Made by a program: the position numbers and the translations under genes. Below the pieces are notes generated by a model. That model was not told the origin of the DNA and did not search any database. It saw nothing but the letters and a program-made list of their open reading frames with translations. From Halomonas sp. TD01 (GTDB lineage: Bacteria > Pseudomonadota > Gammaproteobacteria > Pseudomonadales > Halomonadaceae), in NCBI RefSeq assembly GCF_923868895.1, contig NZ_OV350343.1, positions 2,542,001 through 2,606,000 on the forward strand: a stretch of 64,000 nucleotides of DNA, given 5' to 3'. Below are positions 15,001-20,351 of this stretch, piece by piece. Each line of letters opens with the position of its first letter. Position 1 is the first letter of the stretch.

Positions 15001-16444
15001 CTTCCTGACGGATGGCGATCCAACATTTAGTAATAGTGGTAATAACGGCGCTGGAAATGTCACGGACGAGAAGGATATGCGGGATGCTATTGAAGCCTTC
15101 GTTCCTTTGAGTGGGGTAAGCTCGGTACATGCCATTGGTATTGGCGATGGCGTTACCGTTAATAATCTTAAGTACTTCGATAACACGGACAAGGTGAGCT
15201 TAGTTAAGGCACCTTACGGGATTCCGGAGGAGGTATTAGCCGATTTTAGTAACAACGGTGGTTGGAATAATGCCAACAGCTGGAGCACGCCTTCATCAGG
15301 CGGCACGTTGAGCCGAGAAGGAAGCTCGAATCGCTATATGGAAATTAGTGATACGTCGGTGAACAATGTTGCTTATACAGTTGCTACCCCCCAGTTTGAT
15401 GTTGGTACAGGGGAGTATGCAGGTATTTCTTTCTCCTACATTATGCGTGACTATTTCGATAGTGCAGCGTGGAAACTGCAAAAGCTGGATGGTAACAGCT
15501 GGACTGATGTTGAAGGCCAGGGGGGAGAGTTAGGTTTCTCATATAATTGGAGATCAGCTGCGAGCAGCGCGCTAGAGCAAGGCGAATACCGTATTGTGTA
15601 TAGCGTCAATAACGCGACTACATATGGTGATGCCACGCTTTATATTGACGACATAAAACTCACGCCTTATGTGCCACAAGGCGAAGTAAATATCGTCAAT
15701 AGTGCCGACGAGCTAAATGCCGCTCTAGTAAGTGGCTCGACCAACACAGAACTGGCTGAGTTGGGCAATGACGTTGTGAATGGTGGCGATGGCAACGACA
15801 TCATCTTTGGCGACGCCATTAACACCGATGCCTTGGACTGGGAGGGTCGAGAGTTACCTGCTGGCTCAGGCATGGCTGCATTAAGAGAATATTTAAAAGT
15901 CACTAATGGTGGGGAGGCGCCCACCGAACAGCAGTTGTATGACTACATCAAGGCCGGTCACGCTGAGTTCAATGTCGAGGGCGATACGCGCGGCGGAAAT
16001 GATGAGCTGTATGGTGGTAAAGGAAACGATATTCTCTACGGCCAAGGCGGTGATGATCTGCTGGTTGGTGGCGAAGGTAACGATCTGCTCTTCGGTGGCC
16101 TAGGCGCTGACACCTTTAAGTGGGAGTTAAATGACCAAGGTACTGCGGATAGTCCCGCCATTGATACAGTGATGGACTTCAATTCGGGTGAAGGCGATAA
16201 ACTGGATATTGGTGAGCTATTGGATTATGAAAACGGTGACTCGCTAGATGCTTATATTGTTGCAGAAGAGGACGGTGACGACACAGTGCTGTACCTTAAC
16301 TCTAAAGGTGATTTAGCGGGTGACAAAGATAACGCCGATCAAGTTATTCGGTTAGAAGGTAAGAGCTTCGCTGACTTTGACGGTGGAAGCCCAGAAGATG
16401 TTATCCAGCACATGATTAATACAGGCAAGCTAGATATCGAATAA
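2..16444 (+). CDS. Giant RTX adhesin, LapA-like (5' end outside window)
   Basis: C-terminal 5480 codons of a giant secreted adhesin; the frame is open to the window edge, so the true start lies upstream. Order: 21 complete 214-aa extender repeats (to 13624), each of two Ig/cadherin-like beta modules; a non-repeated region (13625-14490); a short RTX stretch (GGQGDD, about 14520); a vWFA domain (about 14595-15760) with MIDAS motif DTSGS at 14618-14632, GGTN and TDGD; RTX nonapeptides (GGKGND, GGEGND, 15770-16110); and a C-terminal type I secretion domain ending in a stop at 16442. By family knowledge such proteins leave through a LapBCE-type exporter, stay in the outer membrane and are released by LapG, whose gene lies downstream. 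The LapG site would be in the missing N-terminus. The repeats are GC-rich, whereas the C-terminal part is AT-richer with different codon use. The natural ligand cannot be told. Confidence 0.93.
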   Translation, partial: STEFAVQGDDVYIDGESITVNASVQSGGDEFENLNVDDTATVTVNDTVDTVTVGLTATASVAEGGQITYTATLTDANGAPVTTNNAITVTLANGEVITIAANSSAGEITVDAPADDAYVTDAITNSIATASEANAGTPGALENLEVAGDTNVTTTVTDNDTETTLTLNNVTVNEGTGTATLSGTLSSAPTDEPLVIALDNGATLTFGVGMTTATSTEFAVQGDDVYIDGESITVNASVQSGGDEFENLNVDDTATVTVNDTVDTVTVGLTATASVAEGGQITYTATLTDANGAPVTTNNAITVTLANGEVITIAANSSAGEITVDAPTDDAYVTDAITNSIATASEANAGTPGALENLEVAGDTNVTTTVTDNDTETTLTLNDVTVNEGTGTATLSGTLSSAPTDEPLVIALDNGATLTFGVGMTTATSTEFAVQGDDVYIDGESITVNASVQSGGDEFENLNVDDTATVTVNDTVDTVTVGLTATASVAEGGQITYTATLTDANGAPVTTNNAITVTLANGEVITIAANSSAGEITVDAPADDAYVTDAITNSIATASEANAGTPGALENLEVAGDTNVTTTVTDNDTETTLTLNNVTVNEGTGTATLSGTLSSAPTDEPLVIALDNGATLTFGVGMTTATSTEFAVQGDDVYIDGESITVNASVQSGGDEFENLNVDDTATVTVNDTVDTVTVGLTATASVAEGGQITYTATLTDANGAPVTTNNAITVTLANGEVITIAANSSAGEITVDAPADDAYVTDAITNSIATASEANAGTPGALENLEVAGDTNVTTTVTDNDTETTLTLNNVTVNEGTGTATLSGTLSSAPTDEPLVIALDNGATLTFGVGMTTATSTEFAVQGDDVYIDGESITVNASVQSGGDEFENLNVDDTATVTVNDTVDTVTVGLTATASVAEGGQITYTATLTDANGAPVTTNNAITVTLANGEVITIAANSSAGEITVDAPADDAYVTDAITNSIDTASEANAGTPGALENLEVAGDTNVTTTVTDNDTETTLTLNNVTVNEGTGTATLSGTLSSAPTDEPLVIALDNGATLTFGVGMTTATSTEFAVQGDDVYIDGESITVNASVQSGGDEFENLNVDDTATVTVNDTVDTVTVGLTATASVAEGGQITYTATLTDANGAPVTTNNAITVTLANGEVITIAANSSAGEITVDAPTDDAYVTDAITNSIDTASEANAGTPGALENLEVAGDTNVTTTVTDNDTETTLTLNNVTVNEGTGTATLSGTLSSAPTDEPLVIALDNGATLTFGVGMTTATSTEFAVQGDDVYIDGESITVNASVQSGGDEFENLNVDDTATVTVNDTVDTVTVGLTATASVAEGGQITYTATLTDANGAPVTTNNAITVTLANGEVITIAANSSAGEITVDAPADDAYVTDAITNSIATASEANAGTPGALENLEVAGDTNVTTTVTDNDTETTLTLNNVTVNEGTGTATLSGTLSSAPTDEPLVIALDNGATLTFGVGMTTATSTEFAVQGDDVYIDGESITVNASVQSGGDEFENLNVDDTATVTVNDTVDTVTVGLTATASVAEGGQITYTATLTDANGAPVTTNNAITVTLANGEVITIAANSSAGEITVDAPADDAYVTDAITNSIATASEANAGTPGALENLEVAGDTNVTTTVTDNDTETTLTLNNVTVNEGTGTATLSGTLSSAPTDEPLVIALDNGATLTFGVGMTTATSTEFAVQGDDVYIDGESITVNASVQSGGDEFENLNVDDTATVTVNDTVDTVTVGLTATASVAEGGQITYTATLTDANGAPVTTNNAITVTLANGEVITIAANSSAGEITVDAPADDAYVTDAITNSIATASEANAGTPGALENLEVAGDTNVTTTVTDNDTETTLTLNNVTVNEGTGTATLSGTLSSAPTDEPLVIALDNGATLTFGVGMTTATSTEFAVQGDDVYIDGESITVNASVQSGGDEFENLNVDDTATVTVNDTVDTVTVGLTATASVAEGGQITYTATLTDANGAPVTTNNAITVTLANGEVITIAANSSAGEITVDAPTDDAYVTDAITNSIDTASEANAGTPGALENLEVAGDTNVTTTVTDNDTETTLTLNNVTVNEGTGTATLSGTLSSAPTDEPLVIALDNGATLTFGVGMTTATSTEFAVQGDDVYIDGESITVNASVQSGGDEFENLNVDDTATVTVNDTVDTVTVGLTATASVAEGGQITYTATLTDANGAPVTTNNAITVTLANGEVITIAANSSAGEITVDAPADDAYVTDAITNSIATASEANAGTPGALENLEVAGDTNVTTTVTDNDTETTLTLNNVTVNEGTGTATLSGTLSSAPTDEPLVIALDNGATLTFGVGMTTATSTEFAVQGDDVYIDGESITVNASVQSGGDEFENLNVDDTATVTVNDTVDTVTVGLTATASVAEGGQITYTATLTDANGAPVTTNNAITVTLANGEVITIAANSSAGEITVDAPADDAYVTDAITNSIATASEANAGTPGALENLEVAGDTNVTTTVTDNDTETTLTLNNVTVNEGTGTATLSGTLSSAPTDEPLVIALDNGATLTFGVGMTTATSTEFAVQGDDVYIDGESITVNASVQSGGDEFENLNVDDTATVTVNDTVDTVTVGLTATASVAEGGQITYTATLTDANGAPVTTNNAITVTLANGEVITIAANSSAGEITVDAPADDAYVTDAITNSIATASEANAGTPGALENLEVAGDTNVTTTVTDNDTETTLTLNNVTVNEGTGTATLSGTLSSAPTDEPLVIALDNGATLTFGVGMTTATSTEFAVQGDDVYIDGESITVNASVQSGGDEFENLNVDDTATVTVNDTVDTVTVGLTATASVAEGGQITYTATLTDANGAPVTTNNAITVTLANGEVITIAANSSAGEITVDAPADDAYVTDAITNSIATASEANAGTPGALENLEVAGDTNVTTTVTDNDTETTLTLNNVTVNEGTGTATLSGTLSSAPTDEPLVIALDNGATLTFGVGMTTATSTEFAVQGDDVYIDGESITVNASVQSGGDEFENLNVDDTATVTVNDTVDTVTVGLTATASVAEGGQITYTATLTDANGAPVTTNNAITVTLANGEVITIAANSSAGEITVDAPADDAYVTDAITNSIATASEANAGTPGALENLEVAGDTNVTTTVTDNDTETTLTLNNVTVNEGTGTATLSGTLSSAPTDEPLVIALDNGATLTFGVGMTTATSTEFAVQGDDVYIDGESITVNASVQSGGDEFENLNVDDTATVTVNDTVDTVTVGLTATASVAEGGQITYTATLTDANGAPVTTNNAITVTLANGEVITIAANSSAGEITVDAPADDAYVTDAITNSIATASEANAGTPGALENLEVAGDTNVTTTVTDNDTETTLTLNNVTVNEGTGTATLSGTLSSAPTDEPLVIALDNGATLTFGVGMTTATSTEFAVQGDDVYIDGESITVNASVQSGGDEFENLNVDDTATVTVNDTVDTVTVGLTATASVAEGGQITYTATLTDANGAPVTTNNAITVTLANGEVITIAANSSAGEITVDAPADDAYVTDAITNSIATASEANAGTPGALENLEVAGDTNVTTTVTDNDTETTLTLNDVTVNEGTGTATLSGTLSSAPTDEPLVIALDNGATLTFGVGMTTATSTEFAVQGDDVYIDGESITVNASVQSGGDEFENLNVDDTATVTVNDTVDTVTVGLTATASVAEGGQITYTATLTDANGAPVTTNNAITVTLANGEVITIAANSSAGEITVDAPADDAYVTDAITNSIATASEANAGTPGALENLEVAGDTNVTTTVTDNDTETTLTLNNVTVNEGTGTATLSGTLSSAPTDEPLVIALDNGATLTFGVGMTTATSTEFAVQGDDVYIDGESITVNASVQSGGDEFENLNVDDTATVTVNDTVDTVTVGLTATASVAEGGQITYTATLTDANGAPVTTNNAITVTLANGEVITIAANSSAGEITVDAPADDAYVTDAITNSIATASEANAGTPGALENLEVAGDTNVTTTVTDNDTETTLTLNNVTVNEGTGTATLSGTLSSAPTDEPLVIALDNGATLTFGVGMTTATSTEFAVQGDDVYIDGESITVNASVQSGGDEFENLNVDDTATVTVNDTVDTVTVGLTATASVAEGGQITYTATLTDANGAPVTTNNAITVTLANGEVITIAANSSAGEITVDAPADDAYVTDAITNSIATASEANAGTPGALENLEVAGDTNVTTTVTDNDTETTLTLNNVTVNEGTGTATLSGTLSSAPTDEPLVIALDNGATLTFGVGMTTATSTEFAVQGDDVYIDGESITVNASVQSGGDEFENLNVDDTATVTVNDTVDTVTVGLTATASVAEGGQITYTATLTDANGAPVTTNNAITVTLANGEVITIAANSSAGEITVDAPADDAYVTDAITNSIATASEANAGTPGALENLEVAGDTNVTTTVTDNDTETTLTLNDVTVNEGTGTATLSGTLSSAPTDEPLVIALDNGATLTFGVGMTTATSTEFAVQGDDVYIDGESITVNASVQSGGDEFENLNVDDTATVTVNDTIDTTTVSINATVTKTSVINVGNVDNTDSFTVTAYKADGELGTLTKVINTNHDGFGVAGSTSGGADDTELGYVTGVGSEAIVVDFNNEVKSFDVQFAWRNNNEKAKVEFFDKDGNSVGSAVVSGGGTSTDALVTYYDAAGNFTKSENAPGGSDRVDNAYTFKPGSEEAFSRAEFTAVGFDDDYLIHSIAYKEVMNGEATSISGPSEVIFDIETSNPPDASQYTFTGDDFPTAIVLIDGQEHVVKLDVNGKGSVSVTTDGDTDLTAEVIEVNGNFENVDVPTSLTLYKGGLETGNNGDNTVEGGQGDDIIVADEGGADVNVQPGKNYNVALVVDTSGSMQYDLNGRGSVNSNPDGINDSVYSASRMKLVKDSLLQLAEQLKDHDGVINVSLIAFESNIELKANIQNLTEQNIDELLAAIGRTKTEGLQGLGGTNYEGAFIEASNWFALQPGESDGYKNLTYFLTDGDPTFSNSGNNGAGNVTDEKDMRDAIEAFVPLSGVSSVHAIGIGDGVTVNNLKYFDNTDKVSLVKAPYGIPEEVLADFSNNGGWNNANSWSTPSSGGTLSREGSSNRYMEISDTSVNNVAYTVATPQFDVGTGEYAGISFSYIMRDYFDSAAWKLQKLDGNSWTDVEGQGGELGFSYNWRSAASSALEQGEYRIVYSVNNATTYGDATLYIDDIKLTPYVPQGEVNIVNSADELNAALVSGSTNTELAELGNDVVNGGDGNDIIFGDAINTDALDWEGRELPAGSGMAALREYLKVTNGGEAPTEQQLYDYIKAGHAEFNVEGDTRGGNDELYGGKGNDILYGQGGDDLLVGGEGNDLLFGGLGADTFKWELNDQGTADSPAIDTVMDFNSGEGDKLDIGELLDYENGDSLDAYIVAEEDGDDTVLYLNSKGDLAGDKDNADQVIRLEGKSFADFDGGSPEDVIQHMINTGKLDIE
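143..13624 (+). repeat. 21 tandem 642-bp (214-codon) repeats in the adhesin gene
   Basis: Unit boundaries fall at 143 + n x 642, and the last unit ends exactly at 13624, where a Val codon of the repeat becomes Ile and the sequence diverges. Positions 2-142 are the tail of a further unit, so the real copy number is higher. Units differ by only a few single-base changes: a silent C/T in ACC/ACT; Ala/Thr in PADD/PTDD; Ala/Asp in SIAT/SIDT; Asn/Asp in LNNV/LNDV. Each unit encodes two beta-rich modules of about 105-110 residues, comparable in layout to the ~220-aa repeats described for Pseudomonas putida LapA. Copy number from short-read assemblies would be unreliable. Confidence 0.97.
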
Positions 16445-16462
16445 CCTTCACCCACCCAAACA

Positions 16463-16484
16463 GGCCGCCTACGGGCGGCCTTGT
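16463..16484 (+). terminator. Rho-independent terminator after the adhesin
   Basis: Perfect 7-bp stem GGCCGCC / GGCGGCC with a 4-base loop (16463-16480), followed by a short T-rich run, 18 bp after the adhesin stop codon. Confidence 0.8.
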
Positions 16485-16546
16485 TATATCCACTCTGAAC
16501 GCCATTTCGCTATACTCAAGCGCTTTTACCTACAGAGGAAGCCGCT

Positions 16547-16870
16547 ATGCTTTACATCAAACGCAATGCCGAAGGGGAGATCGTGATGCTCAGCAAAGAG
16601 CCATCGCCTGAGTGTAATGACACTATTAATGAAGATTCGCCGGAGGTGTTTGCTTTTTTAGCTGAGCAAACAGGGCAGTCGGCGCAGTTTATTGCGTCTG
16701 ACTTGGCCTTTGTGCGGGTGGTGGAAGATATGCTGGAAGTGCTGCTAGAGAAGGGCTTGCTGAGTTTTACTGACTTGCCTGCGGCGGCACAAAGAAAGGT
16801 GATGGAGCGTAAGTCGTTGCGGGCGAAGAACGATATTAATTTGCTAGGCGATGAAGATGAACTGATTTAA
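16547..16870 (+). CDS. Conserved small protein of unknown function
   Basis: A 107-aa, acidic, probably cytoplasmic protein with no signal peptide or membrane segment. The start ATG has a good ribosome site (AGAGGAA, 16534-16540). The sequence resembles short conserved proteins of Pseudomonas and Halomonas that databases often label 'tryptophan synthase subunit beta like'. Nothing here supports an enzymatic role: it is far too short for TrpB and has no PLP lysine motif. It lies between the adhesin and the convergent lapGD operon, with its own terminator on each side. A link to adhesion is possible but unsupported. Confidence 0.75.
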   Translation: MLYIKRNAEGEIVMLSKEPSPECNDTINEDSPEVFAFLAEQTGQSAQFIASDLAFVRVVEDMLEVLLEKGLLSFTDLPAAAQRKVMERKSLRAKNDINLLGDEDELI

Positions 16871-16871
16871 T

Positions 16872-16898
16872 ACGGCGCGTCGTTAGACGCGCCGTTTG
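16872..16898 (+). terminator. Rho-independent terminator
   Basis: Perfect 10-bp stem ACGGCGCGTC / GACGCGCCGT with loop GTTA (16872-16895), starting 2 bp after the stop of the 107-aa gene and lying between convergent transcription units. The T-run is short. It may also stop minus-strand transcripts from lapD. Confidence 0.75.
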
Positions 16899-16923
16899 CT
16901 GGCAGTTACAAAACTACTACTCT

Positions 16924-18831
16924 TTAGTTCAGGCGCACGCCTGGTCCGGTGGCTCCGTCTACGCCCACGCCGAAGAGACTCTCCAATTCGGCTTGTTCAG
17001 TCACACCTTCCGCAATCACCTGAATGCCGAGGGAGTGGCATAGCGTGGCCATTCCTCGCACGATGGTTTGCTGTTCATAAGACGTATGAATCCCACCAAT
17101 CAAGCTACTGTCTATTTTTAGGTAGGCAAGGCCGATGTCGTGTAAATCGGCAAGTTTGGTAAATTCTGCGCCGACATGTTCAATTCCGAACTGACAACCT
17201 AACGGCCTTAGCGCCGTACATAAGCCGCGAAGGCTGCCAATAGCATGGGTATTCAAAATAGCGGGTACTTCAAAGCACAGCTGTTTGGCTAGTTGAGGTT
17301 GTTTTTCGAGTAGCATTCTTAGCTCAATCACAAATTCAGCATTGGTGATGGAGGCAATTGAAAGGTTAATACCAAGGGTTTGTGCGGGGTTGCCAGCAAG
17401 TTGCTCAAGGGCTTTCTTAACCACAGCAATATCTAGCGCAGGTTCTAAGTGGAAGCGCGAAATCCAAGGAATAAACATGCCGGCTGTTTGCCAGTTATTG
17501 GCAAGCTCTAGGCGAGCAGGGCATTCGTAGTGCAGTACGTTGTGGTGAGCATCAATAACTGGAAAATAAGCGAGCTGGGGCCCCAACGTAATCGCGGCAT
17601 TGAGCGCTGAACGCCATTCGGCATGATTGCCAAAAAGTGAGTTATGTTGGTGCTCTCGAACAACCACCGTGGTACGGGCGCTCGCGCTTTCGGCTTCAGC
17701 AAGGGCGTCGTCTAGGGTAGCCAGTAACCCACCTCGGCCGTCATGAGGCGTGTAGGCAACCACGGCAGTCGGTAAACGAATGCCGATGTTGGGTGCCTTG
17801 AGCGCGATGGTGTCAAGCGCTTGGCGAAGGCGAGGTATGAGTGCTTTAGTATCCTCTTCTAAAGGCAGCATGAGTATAAAATCGCTGCCGTTCAAGCGCC
17901 CAACCAGTGCTTCTTCTTGTGTGGGGGCCAGCTTGAGGAGTTGTGTCACTAACTCACTTAATAACTGATCAGTGGCTTGATGGCCTAGCTGCTCGTTAAG
18001 CGTTTCAAGTGCTTCTACTCGGGTCATTACCATCAGCCCCGTGGCACGGGCGTCTTCACTCCCCATTAATGATGACAAGCGGCCCATAAATACGTCGCGA
18101 TTGAGCGCCCCTGTAACACGATCGTGTTGCAGATGCCGACGCAACTCATCCAGTTTTTGGCTTTCCTGGCTGAGCATTTGGCGCACATTGGCAGACAGAA
18201 CGTTCATTGCTTGGGCTACTTCTCGTAGCTCTAACGTGCGGGGTTCTTTAATGGTGGTAAAGCGTCGGGCGCTGATGTCCTTTGCCTGGGCGACAACCCG
18301 TACCAGAGGATGCTTGATGCCGCGTACAACGACCGTCGCGATGGCGAGACTGATCGCACCGGCCAGCAAGAACCAGCCTGCAAGCTCAAGCATAATGCGC
18401 CACAAAGAGGCATAGGCGAAGCTGTGCTGGCTTTCGAGTTCAAGCGTACCGAATTGCCGCCAGCCGTCTTGAATCGTTGCCATGCCAATCGGCACATCGA
18501 AGTGAATAAGGTTGCGGAACCAGGCGGGCACGTCTCCACGGTATTCGTTGGCTGAACGCTCAATAAGCACCTGGCCTTCTGTGTCTCGAAGGGTAATACG
18601 GCGATAATAGCCAGTATCAAACTGTGCGGAAATTAACAGCTCCAGCGTCACCACGTCTTTATTGAGTTGGCTCATGGAAAGTGCCAATGCTGTTGCATTG
18701 TCTTCGTTTTTAATGCGCACCTCCTGCTCGATATAGTCGCGGCTCGAGGTGATGCTGATCGCAAGGCTGCCGATAAATGAAAGCAACAGTAGCGCAATAA
18801 TGGCCAGCCAAAGCTGTTTAATCAGCGACAT
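16924..18831 (-). CDS. lapD: LapD-like c-di-GMP receptor (degenerate GGDEF-EAL)
   Basis: Inner-membrane effector of 635 aa that by family knowledge binds c-di-GMP inside the cell and sequesters the protease LapG outside. Layout: TM1 at about residues 7-28; a periplasmic domain at about 29-142 containing Trp124 in a DGW motif, close to the Trp125 that contacts LapG in Pseudomonas fluorescens; TM2 at about 143-169; HAMP at about 170-222; a degenerate GGDEF domain with RLNGSDF (312-318) at the active-site loop; and a degenerate EAL domain in which the signature reads YECPARL (435-441). Loss of both catalytic motifs fits a receptor rather than a cyclase or phosphodiesterase. It starts 14 bp after the lapG stop, so the two are an operon running toward the adhesin gene. 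Confidence 0.9.
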   Translation of the reverse strand: MSLIKQLWLAIIALLLLSFIGSLAISITSSRDYIEQEVRIKNEDNATALALSMSQLNKDVVTLELLISAQFDTGYYRRITLRDTEGQVLIERSANEYRGDVPAWFRNLIHFDVPIGMATIQDGWRQFGTLELESQHSFAYASLWRIMLELAGWFLLAGAISLAIATVVVRGIKHPLVRVVAQAKDISARRFTTIKEPRTLELREVAQAMNVLSANVRQMLSQESQKLDELRRHLQHDRVTGALNRDVFMGRLSSLMGSEDARATGLMVMTRVEALETLNEQLGHQATDQLLSELVTQLLKLAPTQEEALVGRLNGSDFILMLPLEEDTKALIPRLRQALDTIALKAPNIGIRLPTAVVAYTPHDGRGGLLATLDDALAEAESASARTTVVVREHQHNSLFGNHAEWRSALNAAITLGPQLAYFPVIDAHHNVLHYECPARLELANNWQTAGMFIPWISRFHLEPALDIAVVKKALEQLAGNPAQTLGINLSIASITNAEFVIELRMLLEKQPQLAKQLCFEVPAILNTHAIGSLRGLCTALRPLGCQFGIEHVGAEFTKLADLHDIGLAYLKIDSSLIGGIHTSYEQQTIVRGMATLCHSLGIQVIAEGVTEQAELESLFGVGVDGATGPGVRLN

Positions 18832-18845
18832 AGTGCCTAATCCTC

Positions 18846-19559
18846 TTAAATAAAACCTTGTGATTGCATACGTTCAACGACGTTGCGCCAGCGTGATAGT
18901 CGCGCTAGCGGGTCGGCACGTGATTGCGTTGTGCCACCAGCCCACAGTCCTTCGCTATTAAAACTGAAAACCGGGTCTAGGTCGGTGCGTTGAGAAGCCG
19001 GAGAAATAGAAGGTGCAATATTATCAAGCACTAACGGCTCGGCACTGGGAGTTGAATAGTAGCCAAGTACCATGTGTGCCTGGGTGATTTGGCTGCGGCC
19101 AATGCGCGCACGAACATAAATCATTCGCAGGCGTTCACCGGGAACACCGAGCTGTTTCAACGTGATGTACTTAGCGATGGAATAGTCCTCACAATCGCCC
19201 TGTGCTTTACCCATTGCCTCTAATGGCGTCGCCCAGAAGTCCTCTTGCCCCCAGACATGGATATCATCAACCCAACGTATTCGACGGTTAAAAAAGTCGT
19301 TTACCTCGCGAAGTTGCGTTTGCACCTCTTGCCCACGCAAGCGTTCCAACATGGCAAACCACTCCTCTAAAACAGCAAGCCCGCTTTGGCCATACTGTTG
19401 TTGCATGCTCTGCCGTAATCGTTGGGGGTTGAAGGCTGTTGCAGGCGAGGCGTGAAAACCTAATCCTGCGCTCAGCACAACCGCGCCGACAGTAGCTAAA
19501 AACTGTCGACGCGAAAGTTGTTTAAGTTGGGAGCGAGAGGAGGCAGGCATAAACGCCAT
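18846..19559 (-). CDS. lapG: LapG-like periplasmic cysteine protease with Tat-type leader
   Basis: Bacterial transglutaminase-like cysteine protease, 237 aa. The predicted triad is Cys123 (GDCEDY), His162 (AHMV) and Asp179 (LDN), with nearly the spacing of P. fluorescens LapG Cys135-His172-Asp189. Acidic residues flanking Cys123 fit the family's calcium site. By family knowledge it clips the adhesin N-terminus and releases it when c-di-GMP falls. The leader reads SRRQFLATVG (16-25) followed by a hydrophobic run and an Ala-rich cleavage zone, which looks like a twin-arginine signal rather than a plain Sec signal. Met1 or Met4 could be the start; neither has a strong ribosome site. Confidence 0.9.
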   Translation of the reverse strand: MAFMPASSRSQLKQLSRRQFLATVGAVVLSAGLGFHASPATAFNPQRLRQSMQQQYGQSGLAVLEEWFAMLERLRGQEVQTQLREVNDFFNRRIRWVDDIHVWGQEDFWATPLEAMGKAQGDCEDYSIAKYITLKQLGVPGERLRMIYVRARIGRSQITQAHMVLGYYSTPSAEPLVLDNIAPSISPASQRTDLDPVFSFNSEGLWAGGTTQSRADPLARLSRWRNVVERMQSQGFI

Positions 19560-19679
19560 GAGTAATAGTTAATAAGCGTTAAGCCTACAAGCTACTGCGT
19601 TGAAGTGCACTATCTCCTCAGTAATATCTTCTCATTAGAAAGTACTAGCTTTAAACGCGGAGGGAGGACTGTCGTCACC

Positions 19680-20351
19680 TCATTTGGCGGATGCTTGAAA
19701 CACGCTGTCGAGCAGTGGTTCCAGTGCTGGCCAGACGTTGTCTAAAATAATTGGCTGAGCCTCGGCGGTGGGGTGAATGCCATCGTCCTGCATTAGTTGT
19801 CCGTTAAGTGCTACGTCTTCCAACAAGAAAGGGACGAGAGACACGTCATACTCATCAGCTAACGAATGGAAAACGCCTGTGAAGGCATCACGGTAGGCTT
19901 GGCCATAGTTGGGCGGAATATCAATGCCGAGAAGCAGTACGTCAGCACCAGCCTGTTGGCTTTGTTCAATCATGTTAGCTAGATTGGAACGCATTTGAGT
20001 AGGCGGAAGGCCACGTAATCCATCGTTGCCACCGAGCTCTAACAGAACGATATCAGGCTGTCGCTGTCCGATGATGTTAGCCAATCGTTGTGCACCGCCG
20101 GACGTCGTTTCACCGCTGATACTGGCATTTATAACCTGGGCTTCACCTTCTAGCCGTTCAGCCAATAACGTGACCCAGCCCCGTTCTTGCTCTATACCAT
20201 AGGCGGCACTAAGGCTATCGCCCATGACTAAAAGTGTTGGGCGTTGGTCGGCGTTGAGTGCCGGCGCGCTAAAGATGACTATCAGTGCCAGCAACCCTCC
20301 GGTTACCATGCGGTTCAGTCTTTGCCACGCTACAGGGATGCCATGCTTCAT
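19680..20351 (-). CDS. tesA: TesA-like periplasmic SGNH lysophospholipase/thioesterase
   Basis: A 223-aa exported hydrolase of the GDSL/SGNH family. The blocks are visible in order: VMGDSLSAAYG (nucleophile Ser46), GGNDGL (oxyanion Asn) and DGIHP (catalytic His with Asp). The N-terminal hydrophobic stretch (about 16-33) ends in an Ala-rich site that fits a signal peptide. Met15 is an alternative start. By family knowledge TesA/ApeA cleaves acyl thioesters and lysophospholipids in the periplasm. As in E. coli it is divergent from ybbA-ybbP. The 5' end chosen here overlaps the chosen ybbA start by two bases, so at least one start may lie further in. Confidence 0.9.
   Translation of the reverse strand: MKHGIPVAWQRLNRMVTGGLLALIVIFSAPALNADQRPTLLVMGDSLSAAYGIEQERGWVTLLAERLEGEAQVINASISGETTSGGAQRLANIIGQRQPDIVLLELGGNDGLRGLPPTQMRSNLANMIEQSQQAGADVLLLGIDIPPNYGQAYRDAFTGVFHSLADEYDVSLVPFLLEDVALNGQLMQDDGIHPTAEAQPIILDNVWPALEPLLDSVFQASAK

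Noticed and set aside
16547..16870. Tryptophan synthase beta-like function
   Set aside because: The label is common for this small family, but the protein is 107 aa with no PLP or TrpB motif.
20224..20349. Longer YbbA N-terminus starting at 20224
   Set aside because: It would lie wholly antisense to the tesA signal-peptide and active-site coding region and has no family match.
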